Positions 36,181 to 48,986 of a DNA stretch of 64,000 nt are shown piece by piece; the stretch's first letter is position 1; each line of letters begins with the position of its first letter. The notes under the pieces were generated by a model. It searched no databases. It was not told the origin of the DNA and saw only the letters and a list, made by a program, of their open reading frames with translations. The DNA is from Sipunculus nudus (taxonomy: Eukaryota > Annelida > Sipuncula > Golfingiida > Sipunculidae), in the NCBI GenBank assembly GCA_026874595.1, contig CM049318.1:21241456-21305455 (forward strand), given 5' to 3'. The translations under genes were made by a program, and so were the position numbers.

Positions 36181-38639
36181 TAGAAAAGAAAACAAACCAC
36201 TACAATATTATATGGGTGCATCAGATATCTAAAACCCAATATGCCAGATGTTGTAAGTTAGAAGCTCATGACTTCAGAACCACAAGGGCCATTAAAGGAA
36301 CAAAGGGATGAAAGACCATCGCCTGGTCTTATAATTCTTCACACTACAGACTGTCCGATTCATGGAAAGGAAAAGCCATTCAGTAGATCACCGTTTAACA
36401 GTAATAAGTGGAACCGAACGGGGCATCAAACCTGACCAGCAAGGGAAGGAACCGTAATTGGTTCGTCCAGGACAACTGTGTTGAACAGAAGGACTTCAAC
36501 GCCTAGTATAGTTAGGTGCCATCCAAAGGCGAAAGCAGCAGCACCCAGAATGCGTGTAGGCGCAAGAATCCACGTACTATGCTGAAATTAGTAATTTTAA
36601 GATATTATTCAGCTCTATCAAGGGGTATATAGACCACTATGAAAATGCTTATTCCTCCTCTAATCTTCAATAGGACAAACTATTGAAAGAGGGATGTGGC
36701 ATCAATCAGTTATAGAAGGAACAGTTTAAAACTCCCCTGACAGACTTACCCACAGTCGGTGGAGGCACTCCGTACCAGATACCCAAAAAACTTACAAGAG
36801 TTATCCATGATTCCCCTCCCGTGGTACAAAAGACCAGGAAAACCATTCCCAAGAGCAGCCAAGGAGAAGTCCCGGAATGGGTCGAATTTTCATATAAATA
36901 TTCAAGGCATTAGCGTGAAACTTTCCATTACAAATATCGCAGTATCCATGAGCTGATTCAAAGAATATCCTTGGCGATGATGTCTGCGGGTTGACATATA
37001 CAGTATATCATTTAAATCATGAGTTTATAATAAAAGTGACACTTTACTATTATTAAGAGAATATAATATAAAAGAGTACTATTATATAATTATACTTTTG
37101 CAGGTGCCATTGCTTTAAATACATTTACGCAGCTAAAAAGTCTTTATTGAAGAGGTAATTTAGATTTTTTTATAACAAGGATTATAGGTTGAAACAAACT
37201 TCATCAAGTCATCTGCCTAGCATAAACCTCTCACATCTAGGTTGAGCGGTCCGGTATTTTGTGTTAGCTTTCCGGTCCAGCCCAAAATTGTGGACCGGTC
37301 AAAACCTCTCACAGTGCTAGCTAACTTTATTCATTGCTTGTGTCCTCACACACATACTCAGCGACACCAATGACTTAACTTTCCTGACGTAAAGACTCGA
37401 TATCTCATCTCGAATGATCGGCGGTTCCGTCTTCGACTTAAGTTGCCGTTATACCAAATCAAGGCCAACTACAGAGATCATATCGTACACTGTCTTTGCG
37501 GGGACTGTTCTCTTCTGGCAGAGATGGAGTCTGATCTTCTGTTTATCCTTGATAAATTCTCTTCATTTTCCGTACGTCTCTTTTTCTACTGCTTGTCTAG
37601 CCAAGACCACTGTCGGGATAAGAGAAATGACGGTTGCCAGTTCCATGGCCAGCACCAATTTGCCATGATAAGGTGACGAATACAAAGAACTGTAGGGGGT
37701 GGCCAAGCTCTCGGTAGACTGACTGGGGAACATGTACTGATAAAATACTAACTTCCAGCGGTCTATCTTGCGTGTTTAAGCCAGCTTCCCTCCAGGACTA
37801 TGAAATCTGGTTGTTGTACACAGAACATATTGCTGGAACGCTTAAACACACACAGTTTGATATCCATCTTCTGAATCAGTTGGCAAGGAAGGATTACGAT
37901 TCTTGATGTTTAGGACAAGGCTGAAACCACGGTCATCCAGGCAGTGATTATGAGAACTCAGATAGATAGGACATGAAAGATGGATAACTCTGGAAATAGA
38001 AAATTCTGTATGGTGAACTCTGAAGCTAAGGAAAGCCTTACTGTTAAAGTACCCTAAAAACTGACAGCTTTGAAGAAAACAATCCCCGATTGGAAAAGAA
38101 CCCACAAGAGATAGGACTTGAAAGAACCCACTTGAAAGAACCCAGCATGAAAGAACCCACAAGAGATAGGACTTGCGTCGAAGTGAAAAACAAACATGAA
38201 AAACGACCTGGGAGTGCATATGAATGTGGAACTTAAGATCACATAAAATTATCTGGGACAGGTACATTTTCCCTTATATTTAGCTAAACTCTTCCTTAAA
38301 TCTACATTTTCTATTCCAGTGAAAATGCTCCACGCAGCATATGATGTGTATTTGATTTCATTTGACAAAACCTACCATGATGGCCCATTTGACGGAGCCA
38401 TAGCAGAGGTCCGACCGCACAGTGTTTATGGAGGATTGTCATAGGTCTATCTATACGGTGAGTCTTCAAACGATTATCATTTTAAAACATGCATATATTG
38501 TCATGAACATCGATATAAGGTAAATAGCCTCTAAACGGACGGAACCAAGTTTTTCAAAAAGGGTGTCCAACTCAGAAAGAATAATTAAAGAAGGCTTAAA
38601 ATGGTGTTTCGGTCGGGGAAAGAGGGCACTTGGCCACAA
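36181..38639. other. Unassigned region
   Basis: Less AT-rich than its neighbours, with several open stretches of 60-140 codons on both strands (for example 37414-37676 plus and 37842-38267 minus). A short AAGAACCCAC-type repeat lies near 38100-38160. No protein family or exon structure was recognised; it could be remains of a transposon or a degraded gene. Confidence 0.4.
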
Positions 38640-39630
38640 AATTGCTTATACCCTTTACCCTGGGGGAACTGTCGGTTTTTTCTGACTAATCTATGGGATT
38701 CTTTGCTACCATTGCGCATAGCCCGGCACAACGCGCACTCATCATCCACTCATCTTGCTACTATTATGCGCTCAATGGCCATTGAGCGCAAAGTGCGCGG
38801 TAGCAAATAGCAGTCGCACAATAGCATTTGCTACTTTTGCGCATAGCTTGCCACATCGCGCAATGAGCTGCCACTGGACTTGCTACCATCAGACACACCG
38901 GCTCATACGCGCAAAGTACGCGGTAGCAAATCAAAACTGCGCGGTAGCAAAAGGCTGTCATTACTAACCTTGTGGCCTATGCACAGACCGCCTCATATGT
39001 GCAAAGTGCGCGGTAGCAAATCAGACCTTCGCGCTAGCAAGTAGCTGTCATTGCTATCATGGCGGCAATGGTCGCAAAATCTGCTTCTATTGACGTGGTG
39101 CAAGTCTCTGCTGCCAGAGGTCGCTCGGACAGGACCACTCAAAGCGATATGCGCGGTAGCAATTAATTGTCGCAAAGTAGCTAACAGATCTGCGCAGTAG
39201 CAAAGACCATGGGTCATATTCAGCTGCGATCGCAATGGGCAATGTGCGGGGTAGCAATTAACTGTCGCAAAGTAGCAAACAGATATGTGCGGTAGCAAGT
39301 GCCATGGACCATATTTAGCTGCGATTGCAATGCGCAATGTGCGCGATAGAAAATCAGATTTGCCCGGTAGCGAGAACCCCATGGAGGCTATCTTTTGCGA
39401 TCGAAACTTTTGCTGCTATCGTTTCAGTGCAAGTCTTTGTAGCCATAGGTCGCCCGGATAGGCCTGCAACAAGCTTTGCAATAGGCGTGTAAGGAATTAG
39501 TAGTCGCAGAGTAGCACATTGACCTGCGCAGTAGCAGGTGTTACGGGCCATATTAACTAGCGACAGCAAAGCGCAATGTGCACCGTAGCAAAACAGACCT
39601 GCGAGATAGCAAGTGCTTGTTACTGACAAT
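38640..39630. repeat. Degenerate tandem-repeat field rich in GCGCGGTAGCAAA
   Basis: GTAGCAA-type words preceded by TGCGCGG or TGCGCAG recur many times. A clear local period of 95 bp is seen from TAGCAATTAATTGTCGC (39157) to TAGCAATTAACTGTCGC (39252). Open frames on both strands give Cys/Tyr/Ala-rich translations that are repeat artefacts. It shares GGTAGCAAATAGC with the 46981-48905 satellite. Confidence 0.8.
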
Positions 39631-42229
39631 CATAGACATAATGCTGGAATAATATATGCTTCAGTTCATTGATTTTTTTTTAAATAATCACTAATGATTT
39701 ATTAACATTTAATTTTGAAAAACACTTGTTCCAAACCTTTGTCGCCCTATTCTTACAAAATCTGCGTGGTTTGAACATATTTATATTAACAGGATTACAA
39801 AATAGCCATTGGCTAATAGACATGCGCTCCTGTAAACATGTAACATGTTAACAATGACGATAACAACATATATACATTTAAGCATAAGGTGACATTTACG
39901 CATAAGGTGACATATAAGCACGTGATACAATATATACAACATAATATCGGCGACAAATTATCTTACAGAATGACTTAACATAAACAGACGTGAAAACAAT
40001 ACATGCAAGATAACCGTTAACTATATACTGCACTAGTAGCGGGTTCAAGAAATAAGTTGTGAAGCACTGTGGTATATACATAGGGGACTCTTAAATTCTA
40101 TGCATGTCACACATACCAGAGGCCAAAGCGAGGCAAGTGGGGAATAACAAAGACACGTGCTCACTTGTCACAGCAGTAACACATGTGCTGATACAGTTTA
40201 GCTCAGCATGGCAGGTCGTGTCACAGCCTTTTCTGTTCCTTCATGCTACTCATTTACTAATTGGACATCAGATTTGATTTTTCATTAGTTTTCATAAGTG
40301 ATCCAGGTAGAAAGAAACAGTGGAAATTACTAATTAATTCATACATCTGGACGAGGGACTCTTTGTGATTGTGTGTTCATATGTTCCTGGTTTGGTCTAC
40401 TGTTTGTTATACTTGTTCATAGAATTAAGTAAATGAACAACCATTTTAGCACAATGCTTTTTAATGATCTGTATCAATTTATAAAGGCACATATTAAAAT
40501 ATCATTTTTACATAGTCCATGCCCTCATTTGGTTTTGCCTTACCTTACCATTATGTACGTGTCAAGATATTTTAAAATACTGTGCTGTTTCACAAAATCT
40601 GTGTCCATACACATGCAATTAATTGTACTTTATTAAAATAAATAACATAAATAAATAATGACAGAAGACTACCAACATATTTAACTTGATGTTGACATTT
40701 AGCAGAGATCTGCATATAGTTTTTTCCAGCCAAGCATTGATCCCCTTACTGGTTTATAGATAATAGATACATTGGTATGTCTCAATTGGTTAAAGGGGCT
40801 TACATTTTAAATTACCAAAACTTAATGTCATCATTTTATCTCATTTTTACTTGAGATCCTCTAAGATGGCATCTGTGGATAGCTTTAAGGCCCTTAAATT
40901 ACATGATTGCGAAACAATTATAGATATATGACCAGCCTGGACCCACTGCAATTTAAAGAATATTTAACTCATGCAATTCTTGTTTAACCGTTTCCATTGT
41001 TTGTCAATGTAGTTTATGTCACACAGCTGTAGGACACGCCGTCAGTATATTTTAACTCTTTATTCACAATTTAGGTTTAGTATATGACACATTACTTTTC
41101 ATATTCGATTTATAAAGAATTTTTGAAGGAACTAACCTGAGTTAAAAGGTGTGGAGCTGGTGAAGTGTTGAGCATTAATTAAAATGAATATATTATTCCA
41201 TAATTCATAACTTACATATTTTTATATTTTTTTCTCAAATTATGTAAAGTCTTGCGGGAAAAAGGTGTCATTTATAAAATTCTGTTTCTGCCCATGCACT
41301 TATATTATCCTTGCCATGCCCAGGAACTCACCATATCACTATCTATTGGGGAGCGATATATATTTTTTTAAATGACCTGTGACATAGGGTTTCACTTGAC
41401 AGCTATGTGTTGCTTATGCCACTAAAAATACAGTGTATTTTCTATTGGTGCCAGATACCGCATTCCTACATCTATATTTTTAATAGGCTTGTGAATAGAA
41501 AACATTTCATAATTTCATTTCAGAACACTTTTAACAATCATAGAAGCAGACATGTTTCATTTATGCTTTATTAGTCTTTATTAAGTTAATGACTTCATAA
41601 TGGCAGTATACGCAGCGTACTGCCGAAAGTGTTTTGATGTGTGTGTCTCTCGGTGCGTACTGTACATGAAACAAGAAATTTAGTATTAATGTACACAATC
41701 AGAGGAACCATGCACAGACTACCTCATTCTGTGCCGTCTGGAATGTGAATCAGTCAGCACCTGTGCCCGACACTTGTATATCTTGATATTTTAATTGACC
41801 TCGGGCAATTAATGGCATCCTGTGGTTTGATCCATAGCTATCATAGACCGTAGAGCCAAGTAGATGTGAGCCCAAGGGTCTTTAACTTTATTATGTTAAG
41901 AGTCACTGGAAAGTACCTTCCTTACAAGTCGGGTTCACATTGTGCTCATAGCAGCAGATTCCTTTGGATTTATACTTCTTTCCAGATGCTTTTAACAAAA
42001 TTTGTTTGTAAGCATCCACAAATTTGAAGTGGATAAATGGAACAACTGACAGGTCTGTCTTGCTATACATAGCCATGGTGAGTGAGCACGTGCTCCCTGT
42101 TATTCCCAGTTAGCCTCGCTTTCGCTAGCTGATTAATTATTCATGAGGAAAATTAAGAATCCCATATGGTATCATTTAAAAACGTTTAGTTTGTGTAATA
42201 AACCGTGTTAAGGCTATGCGTATCTTATC
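39631..42229. other. Intergenic, no gene recognised
   Basis: AT-rich sequence with short random frames. A solitary ATGGCAGGTCGTGTC near 40209 resembles an FMO start but is not followed by FMO sequence. Nothing further could be supported. Confidence 0.5.
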
Positions 42230-42689
42230 TCTTAGAAAGTCTGATGCGGCATTTCTCCCATTTAATATGAATTCTTTTACCTTTTCGTTTTCAGTTTAAG
42301 TTGTAGGGTCAAGTCTGATAAAGAAATTTACATCGTAGTTTTCTTCGTCAAATGCTGTTTTAATGAACGTGAACATATCGGATCGACTTCTGCTGTACCT
42401 GGACATTGTAATAAATAGTGTTCCGTGCTTTCTTCAGCCGCTGTACAGTTACATAATTGGCTCTCCGTTTTCCCGATTTTAAATAAGTACTGATTCAAGA
42501 GACAAGTTTCGAATCTTAATCTATTGATAATTATCTCGTCTTTTCTGACGGGAAAATAGAAACATGTGCCTTCGGGTTTCTTTGTTTTGAATAAAATAAT
42601 TTTCTTATTTCAATGGGCAATTTATTCCATTTTTCACATGCACTAGGCAAAAACAGATCTTTTATATTGTTCTTTTCTCACAAGTGGTG

Positions 42690-43854
42690 TACAGTCGAAC
42701 CTCTCTTAGTGGGCTCCTCCATAAAGTGGGCACCTCTATAAAGTGGGCACTTTAGGGCAGTCCCATTTTTTCTCCTCTTTATTATGTTAAGCTAATGTGG
42801 GCACCACTATATTCTGTATAATGGACACGTTCCCTGAGCTAATGTGGGCACTTCATTGATTTTCCCAAATGAAGTAACTTCCGATTTAAAATTTCACAGC
42901 TTCATTTATTGTGAATTTTTAATTATTAGCAATCAGAATAACCGTTAATTATTAAATATTTTGATGTCAACTATTTATGATTAAACAGGTGAACAAAGTC
43001 AGAGATGAATTAATCTCTGATTGGATAATCATAATAATAGCCTTCTTGGCTTAAAACTAGGCATTGGATACTGGCATGCTAATAAGGCTACTTTAACATA
43101 CCTGCACAGGCTCCAGTCAGACCTTAGCCAAGACTGGTTATTCCAATGAAGGTTTATAGCCAGAAGTGAATGCACCACTCAGTAGATATATTTTGTATTG
43201 ATAAGCATACTTCTGATCTGACAGTCACTAGACTACCTTATGTCACTGAATAAAAAAAAAAGTCAATACCTTAAGTTGAAGCCCTGCTCATTCACCACCG
43301 ACTTACTTGGTACTCTGAGATGAGGTAATTGGTTTAGGTCCCATGGCCCAGTGCAATGTTTACTTAATGTTGCAGTTAATGATCAACACCAAACACTGGT
43401 CATTCGCATGCATCCTGTGCATGTTCACTATTACTGTCCGCTTATAAAATTTCAACCCCAAAAAGGTTTGGCATAGCCCTAAAAGTGTAGCTGTTGAAAG
43501 ATTCTTAGAGTGGCTTATCTTAGAGAAAGTTTGTAGAACAGTATGGTATGTCTAAGGATGCATTGGGTAACTTAGGTTATGTCCATCAATATGTGTTATA
43601 ATACACACTCACACATATGTTTATATATTAACAAGTAAAACTTTTTAATTATTTACCTTCATGTTTAGAAACAAGGAGAAAATACAAGCATCAACATAAT
43701 AAGTACTCTTAAAACATGAGCAACTATAGTAATATTTCAGAGTAGGTGGCAGCACTGAATGCTGCAGCTGCTACCTCCATATACTGGGTACCTCTGTAAA
43801 GTGGGCAGTTTGGCCCAGTCCCTAGGGTGCCCACATTATAGAGGTTCGACTGTA
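42690..43854. mobile_element. Non-autonomous pogo/Tigger-like transposon nested in the LINE
   Basis: Left end TACAGTCGAACCTCTCTTAG and right end ATAGAGGTTCGACTGTA are inverted repeats, with TA at both borders. Subterminal AAAGTGGGCAC-type repeats occur at both ends. Total is 1165 bp without a recognisable transposase. The LINE reading frame resumes directly on the other side. Confidence 0.9.
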
Positions 43855-44420
43855 TATATGTTGTGTTTATTTCGTAGATTATAAGATTTGGAATCGTCGC
43901 GCGTCTCTGGAATTAGTTTCCTCTAATAAATTGGCGATAGCTTATTGACCATTTTGTAAAATGTGAGAAGTATTTTGGAAATCTCTCCTGAAGGAGAGTG
44001 GAGGCCAATGCAGCTCATCCTACATTTTGTTTGAGCTTGTGATTAAAGCGCCGGTGCAGATACGTGCGGCTGCTCTTTGGATGTTTTCTAATTGATGACT
44101 TTGTTTCGCTGTGCAGCTGTTAAATAGTTGTGACCCGTATTCTAAAACCGGAAGAACCATTGATTTGTACAACCGTTCCAGTAAATTCATAGACATCTTG
44201 AATTTATAATATTTTAGAATGGCAATTTTTTTTGGAAGCTTTGAGACATAAATTATTAATATGTTCGGACCATGACAAGTTTTTAGTAAGTATTTCCCCA
44301 AGGTGTTTTACGCTGGTAACGTCAGTCAGTTTGACGTCATCAAAATACAGCAGTGGATGAGTATTGTACGATCTTTTACTTGAAAAACATATAACTGAAG
44401 TGTAAATGCCCTTTGTTACC

Positions 44421-44423
<3 letters not shown>

Positions 44424-44473
<50 letters not shown>
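44424..44473. repeat. (TA)25 microsatellite
   Basis: Fifty bases of uninterrupted TA within the LINE remnant, located where the RT catalytic core would be expected. Confidence 0.97.
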
Positions 44474-44481
<8 letters not shown>

Positions 44482-44889
44482 GGCTGTGAGCCCTCTAGAA
44501 CCACGCATTCTTTACGATAAGTTAAGTAGCTTTCAATAAATTTAAGCAGAGACCCCGTTACTCCGAAGCGTTCTAGTTTATAAAGTAATCCTTTATGCCA
44601 CACCCTGTCGAAAGCCCTTGATGCGTCGAGGCATAGAAGTCGGGTTTCGTGACCTCCTCAAAACCACTATAAATATCATGACAGAGTGAAATTATCAAAT
44701 TTAAAGGCCGATTCGCTCTTATATGCATCTTCTGTTTATACACAATATTGCACATTTATTTAAGGGTTGTTCACATGCTTTTTCTGTAAAACATGGAATT
44801 TCTCCAATTATTGATATTTTGTGATTTGCATTAGTTCTTATTCCTGATTTAAAGTCATGAAGCATTCCTCTAGAATAATTAATATCTCA

Positions 44890-46980
44890 CGGACATAGCA
44901 TATATTAATAGTGACAAACACTTACTTGAGTATTTCATGCCCAAAGGGTTAGGGTAACCTGTATCCCGGATATAAAATATTTTGGTTAGGGTTACCCGTA
45001 TCCCGGATATAGCATATATTAATAGTGACAAACACTTACTGGATTATTTCATGTCCGAAGGCTGAGGGTCGTCCGTATACGGAATATACCATATATTAAT
45101 AGTGAAAAACACTTACTGGAGTATTTCATGCCCGATGGGTTACGGTAACCCGTATCTCCGATAGAGTATATATAAATAGTGACAAGGACTAACTGGAGTA
45201 TTTCATCCCCGAAGGAATGGGGTAACCTGTATCCCCGATATACCAAATATTAATAGCGACAAACACTTAATGGAGTTAACACTTGCTGGTGTATTTCATG
45301 CTCGAAGGGTTAGGGTAACCCGTATCCCCGATATACATTAATAATGACAAACAATTGATTGAGCATTTCAAGTCCGAAGGCTTAGGGTAACTCGTATCCA
45401 GGATATAACATATATTAATAGTGACAAACACTTATTGAGGTATTTCATGTCCGCAGTGTTAGGGTAACCCTCAACACGGATAACCATATATTATTAGTGA
45501 CAAAAATTGACTGGAGTATATCATGCCCGAAGGGTAAGGGTAACCCGTATCCTGGGTATAGCATATATTAATAGTGACAAACACTTATTCGAGTATTTCA
45601 TGCTCGAAGGGTAACGGTAGCCCGTATCCCGGATAATGCATCCATTAATAGTGACAAACACTTACTGCAGTATTTCGTGCTCGAAGGGTTAGGGTAACCC
45701 ATATTCCAGATATAGGATATCTCAATATTGACTAACACTTATTGCAGTAATTCATGTCGAAGTGTTATGGTAAATCGTACACCTGATATAGCACATACTA
45801 ATAGTGACAAACCCGTTCCCGGATATAGCAAATATTAATAGTGACAAACACTTTCTGGAGTTTTTCATGCCCGAAGGGTTAGGGTAATCCGTATCCTGAT
45901 ATAACATATATTAAAAGTGACAAACACTTACTGGAGTATTTCATGCCCAAAGGGTTACGGTAACCTCTATCCCGGAAATAGAATATATTAATAGTTCAAA
46001 ACATTTACTGGAGTATTTCATGCCCGAAGGTTTGGGGTACCCCGTAACACGAATATAGCATATATTAATAGTGACAAACACTTACTGGAGTATTTCATGC
46101 CAAAAGGGTTAGGGTAGTCTGTATCCCGGATATAGCATATATTGGTTAGGGTAACTCGTATCCCGGATATAGCATATATTAAATGTAACAAACACTTACT
46201 GGAGTATTTTATGTCTTAAGGGCTAGGGTAACCCGTATCCCGGATATAGCATATATTAATAGTGACACACACTTACTGGATTATTTCATGTCCGAAGGCT
46301 TAAGGTCGTCCGTATCCGGAATATACCATAAATTAATTGAGAAAAACACTTACTGGAGTACTTCATGATCAAAGGCTTAGGATTACCCTTATCCAGGATA
46401 TACCATATATTATGAGTGTCAAACCTTTACTGGAGTATTTCAGGGCCAATGGGTTAGGGTAACCCGTATCCCGGATAAAGCACGTATAAATAGTGACAAA
46501 CACTTACTGGAGTATTTCATGCCCGAAGTTTTAGGGTAACCCGTATCACGGATATACCATATATTCATAGTGAGAAACACTTGCTGGAGTAAAAACTTAC
46601 TGGTGTCTTTCAGGCTCAAAGTGTTAGGTTAACCATTACCCCGGATATAGCATATACTAATAGTGACAGAGACTGGAGTATTTCATGCCCAAAGGGCAAT
46701 GACAAACACTTACTGGAGTATTTTATGTCCGAAGGCTTAGGGTAACCCGTATCCCGGATATTGCATATATTAATAGTGACAAACACTTACATAACATTTC
46801 ATGTCCGAAGGCTATGGGTAACTCTAATCCAGGTTGTACCATATAATAAAAGTGACATACATTTACTGGAGTATTTCATGCTCGAAGGGTTAGGGTAACC
46901 CGTATCCCGGATATAACATATACTGAAGGAGACAAAAACATATTGCAGTTTTTCATGCCCCCAGTGTAAGGGTAACCCGT
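44890..46980. repeat. Satellite array, about 77 bp monomer, about 26 copies
   Basis: Monomer landmarks: TGGAGTATTTCATGCCCGAA, GGGTTAGGGTAACCCGTATC, CGGATATAGCATATATTAAT and AGTGACAAACACTTAC. Spacing of GTGACAAAC is 77 bp between many neighbours, with occasional higher-order irregularities (114 bp near 44911-45025). Short open frames across it are artefacts. Confidence 0.95.
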
Positions 46981-48905
46981 GAAGGCTCTTTTGACAGGTC
47001 GCTGAGATCTCCACTTCCGCTGGCGGCAGTCTTAACACATTTGATGGCAGCAAATAGCTGCTATTTGCGCGTGCGATTCATAAGGGCCCTTCTGACGGGC
47101 CGCAGAGATCTCTACTCCCTCTGGTGGCAGTCTTGAAATTTTTTTTTTGTGACAAATTGCTGCTATTTGCGCGTGCGACTCATGGGGGCCCGTCATCTAG
47201 GCCGCTGAGATCTCCATTCCCCCTGGCGGCAGTCTCGACATTTTTTTATATTAGCAAATAGCTGATATTTGCGAGTGTGATTCATGGGGCCCCTTCTGTC
47301 AGGCCTGTGAGATCTCCACTACCCCTGGCGGCAGTCTTGACACTTTTCATGATAGCAAATAGCTGCTATTTCCGCTTGCGATTAATGGGGACCCCTCTGT
47401 CAGTTCGCTCTGATATCCACTCCCCCTGGCGGCAGTCTTGAGACTTTTTATGGTAGCAAATAGCTGCTATTTGCGCCTGCGATTCATGGGGGGCCATTCT
47501 GGCAGGTTTATGAGATCTCCACTCCCCCTGGCGGCAGTCTTGACACTTTTTATGGTAGCAAATAGCTCCTATTGCACTTACGACTCATGGGGACCACTCT
47601 GGTAGCCCGCTCTGATCTCCACTCCCCCTGGCGGCAGTTTTGACACTATTCATGGTAGCAAATAGCTGCTATTTGCGCTTGCGATTCAAGGGGCCTTCTG
47701 GCAGGTCTCTAAGATCTCCACTCCCCCTGTCGGCAGTCTTGAGACTTTTTATGGTAGCAAATAGGTGCTATTTGTGCTTGCGATTCATGGGGGGCCATTT
47801 TGGCAGGTCTCGGAGATCTCAACTCCCCCTGGCGGCAGTCTTGAGACTTTTTATGGTAGCAAATAGCTGCTTTTTGCGCGTGCGAAACAATCAGGACCTC
47901 TGGGGACTTGCTCTCATCTCCACTCCCCCTGGCGGCAGTCTTGAGACTTTTTATGGTAGCAAATAGCTGCTATTTGCGCTGGCGATTCATGGGGGGCCAT
48001 TTTGGCAGGTCTCTGAGATCTCCACTCCTCTTGCCGGCAGTCTTGACACTTTTTATGGTAGCAAATAGCTGCTATTTGCGCGTGCGATTCATTGGGACCC
48101 CTCTGGTAGCCCGGTCTGATATCCACTCTCACTGGTGGCAGTCTTCACAATTTTATGGTAGTAAATAGCTGCTATTTGCGCGTGCGACTCATAGGGACCG
48201 CTTTGTCAGTCCGCTCTGATATCCACTCCCCCTGGCGGCAGTCTTGACACTTTTTATGGTAGCAAATAGCTGCTATTTGCGCTTGCGAAACAATCAGGAC
48301 CTCTGGGGAGCTTGCTCTCATATCCACTCCACCTGGCGGCAGTCTTCACACTACACTATTTATGGTAGCAAATAGCTGCTATTTGCGCTTGCGATTCATG
48401 GGGACCACTCTGGTAGCCCGGTCTGATCTCCACTCCACCTGGCGGCAGTCTTGACACTTTTTATTGTAGCAAATGGCTGCTATTTGCGCTTGCGACTCAT
48501 GGGGGGGCCCTTCTGGGATGTCTCTGAGATCTCCTTGCAGGTCTCTGAGATTTAACCCCCTCCTAATTTTTTTAAGGGTAGCAAATAGCTGCTATTTGTG
48601 AGTGCGATTCATGGTGGCCCCTCTGTCTACCCACTCTCATGTCCACTCCTTCTGGCGGCAGTCTTAACAATCAATGCGATGCTACCAAAAATCTACCCCC
48701 ACCTAAATTTTTCGGGTAGCAAAAAGTTGCTATTTGCGCGTGCGATTCATAGGGGCCCCTCTGTCTGCCCTCTTTCATATCCACTCCTCCTGGCGGCAGT
48801 CTTGACACTTTTTGTGATAGAAAATAACTCCTATTTTCCCGTGCGATTCATGGGGGCCCTTCTGCAGGCTGCTAAAGCTTCCACTCCCCCCGGCGGCACT
48901 AACGA
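46981..48905. repeat. Satellite array, about 100 bp monomer, about 19 copies
   Basis: Monomer landmarks: GATCTCCACTCCCCCTGGCG, GGCAGTCTTGACACTTTTTA, GGTAGCAAATAGCTGCTATT and TGCGCGTGCGATTCATGGGG. Nearly every monomer holds the palindrome GCAAATAGC-T-GCTATTTGC. It begins immediately where the 77 bp satellite stops. The 86-113 codon frames here translate the repeat. Confidence 0.95.
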
Positions 48906-48986
48906 GAAACTGCCTGGGAAAATCCGAAAAGTCCCATAAGCTTAACTACAGGCCGCTACCAAAAACCGACAGTTCCCCGCCTAATT

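Larger units (their letters stand above)
42230..44760 (-). mobile_element. Decayed LINE, minus strand, interrupted by a DNA transposon
   Basis: RT motif A region LDASRAFDRVWH and the following KLERFGVTGSLLKF lie at about 44650-44480. The post-catalytic part (YKSMVLPVLEYGSQLF, NIQRAAARICTGA) is at about 44300-44020. A NLRNKHNI segment near 43870 is continued by FLPSACEKWNKLP at about 42645. A C-terminal LRFETCLLNQYL / CNCTAAEESTEHYLLQCP region lies at about 42520-42390. The RT catalytic Asp-Asp segment is missing where a TA microsatellite sits. Frameshifts and stops are present; not functional. Confidence 0.88.

Noticed and set aside
38601-39629. Cys-rich open frames on both strands suggesting a secreted repeat protein
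   Set aside because: The frames follow a GC-rich DNA repeat and occur on both strands alike; no start context, leader or exon structure.
40209-40235. ATGGCAGGTCGTGTC resembling an FMO start
   Set aside because: Similarity ends after five codons; the FAD motif does not follow.
44890-46980. TTAGGG words suggesting an internal telomere tract
   Set aside because: TTAGGG occurs once per 77 bp monomer, not as a tandem hexamer, so this is a satellite and not interstitial telomeric DNA.
44890-48905. Regular repeats suggesting a CRISPR array
   Set aside because: Monomers are contiguous and drift throughout, with no unique spacers, in a clearly eukaryotic context.
47640-48939. Long open frames of 86-113 codons in the 47-49 kb region
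   Set aside because: They translate the 100 bp satellite monomer; the repeated peptide is an artefact of a repeat unit without stops.
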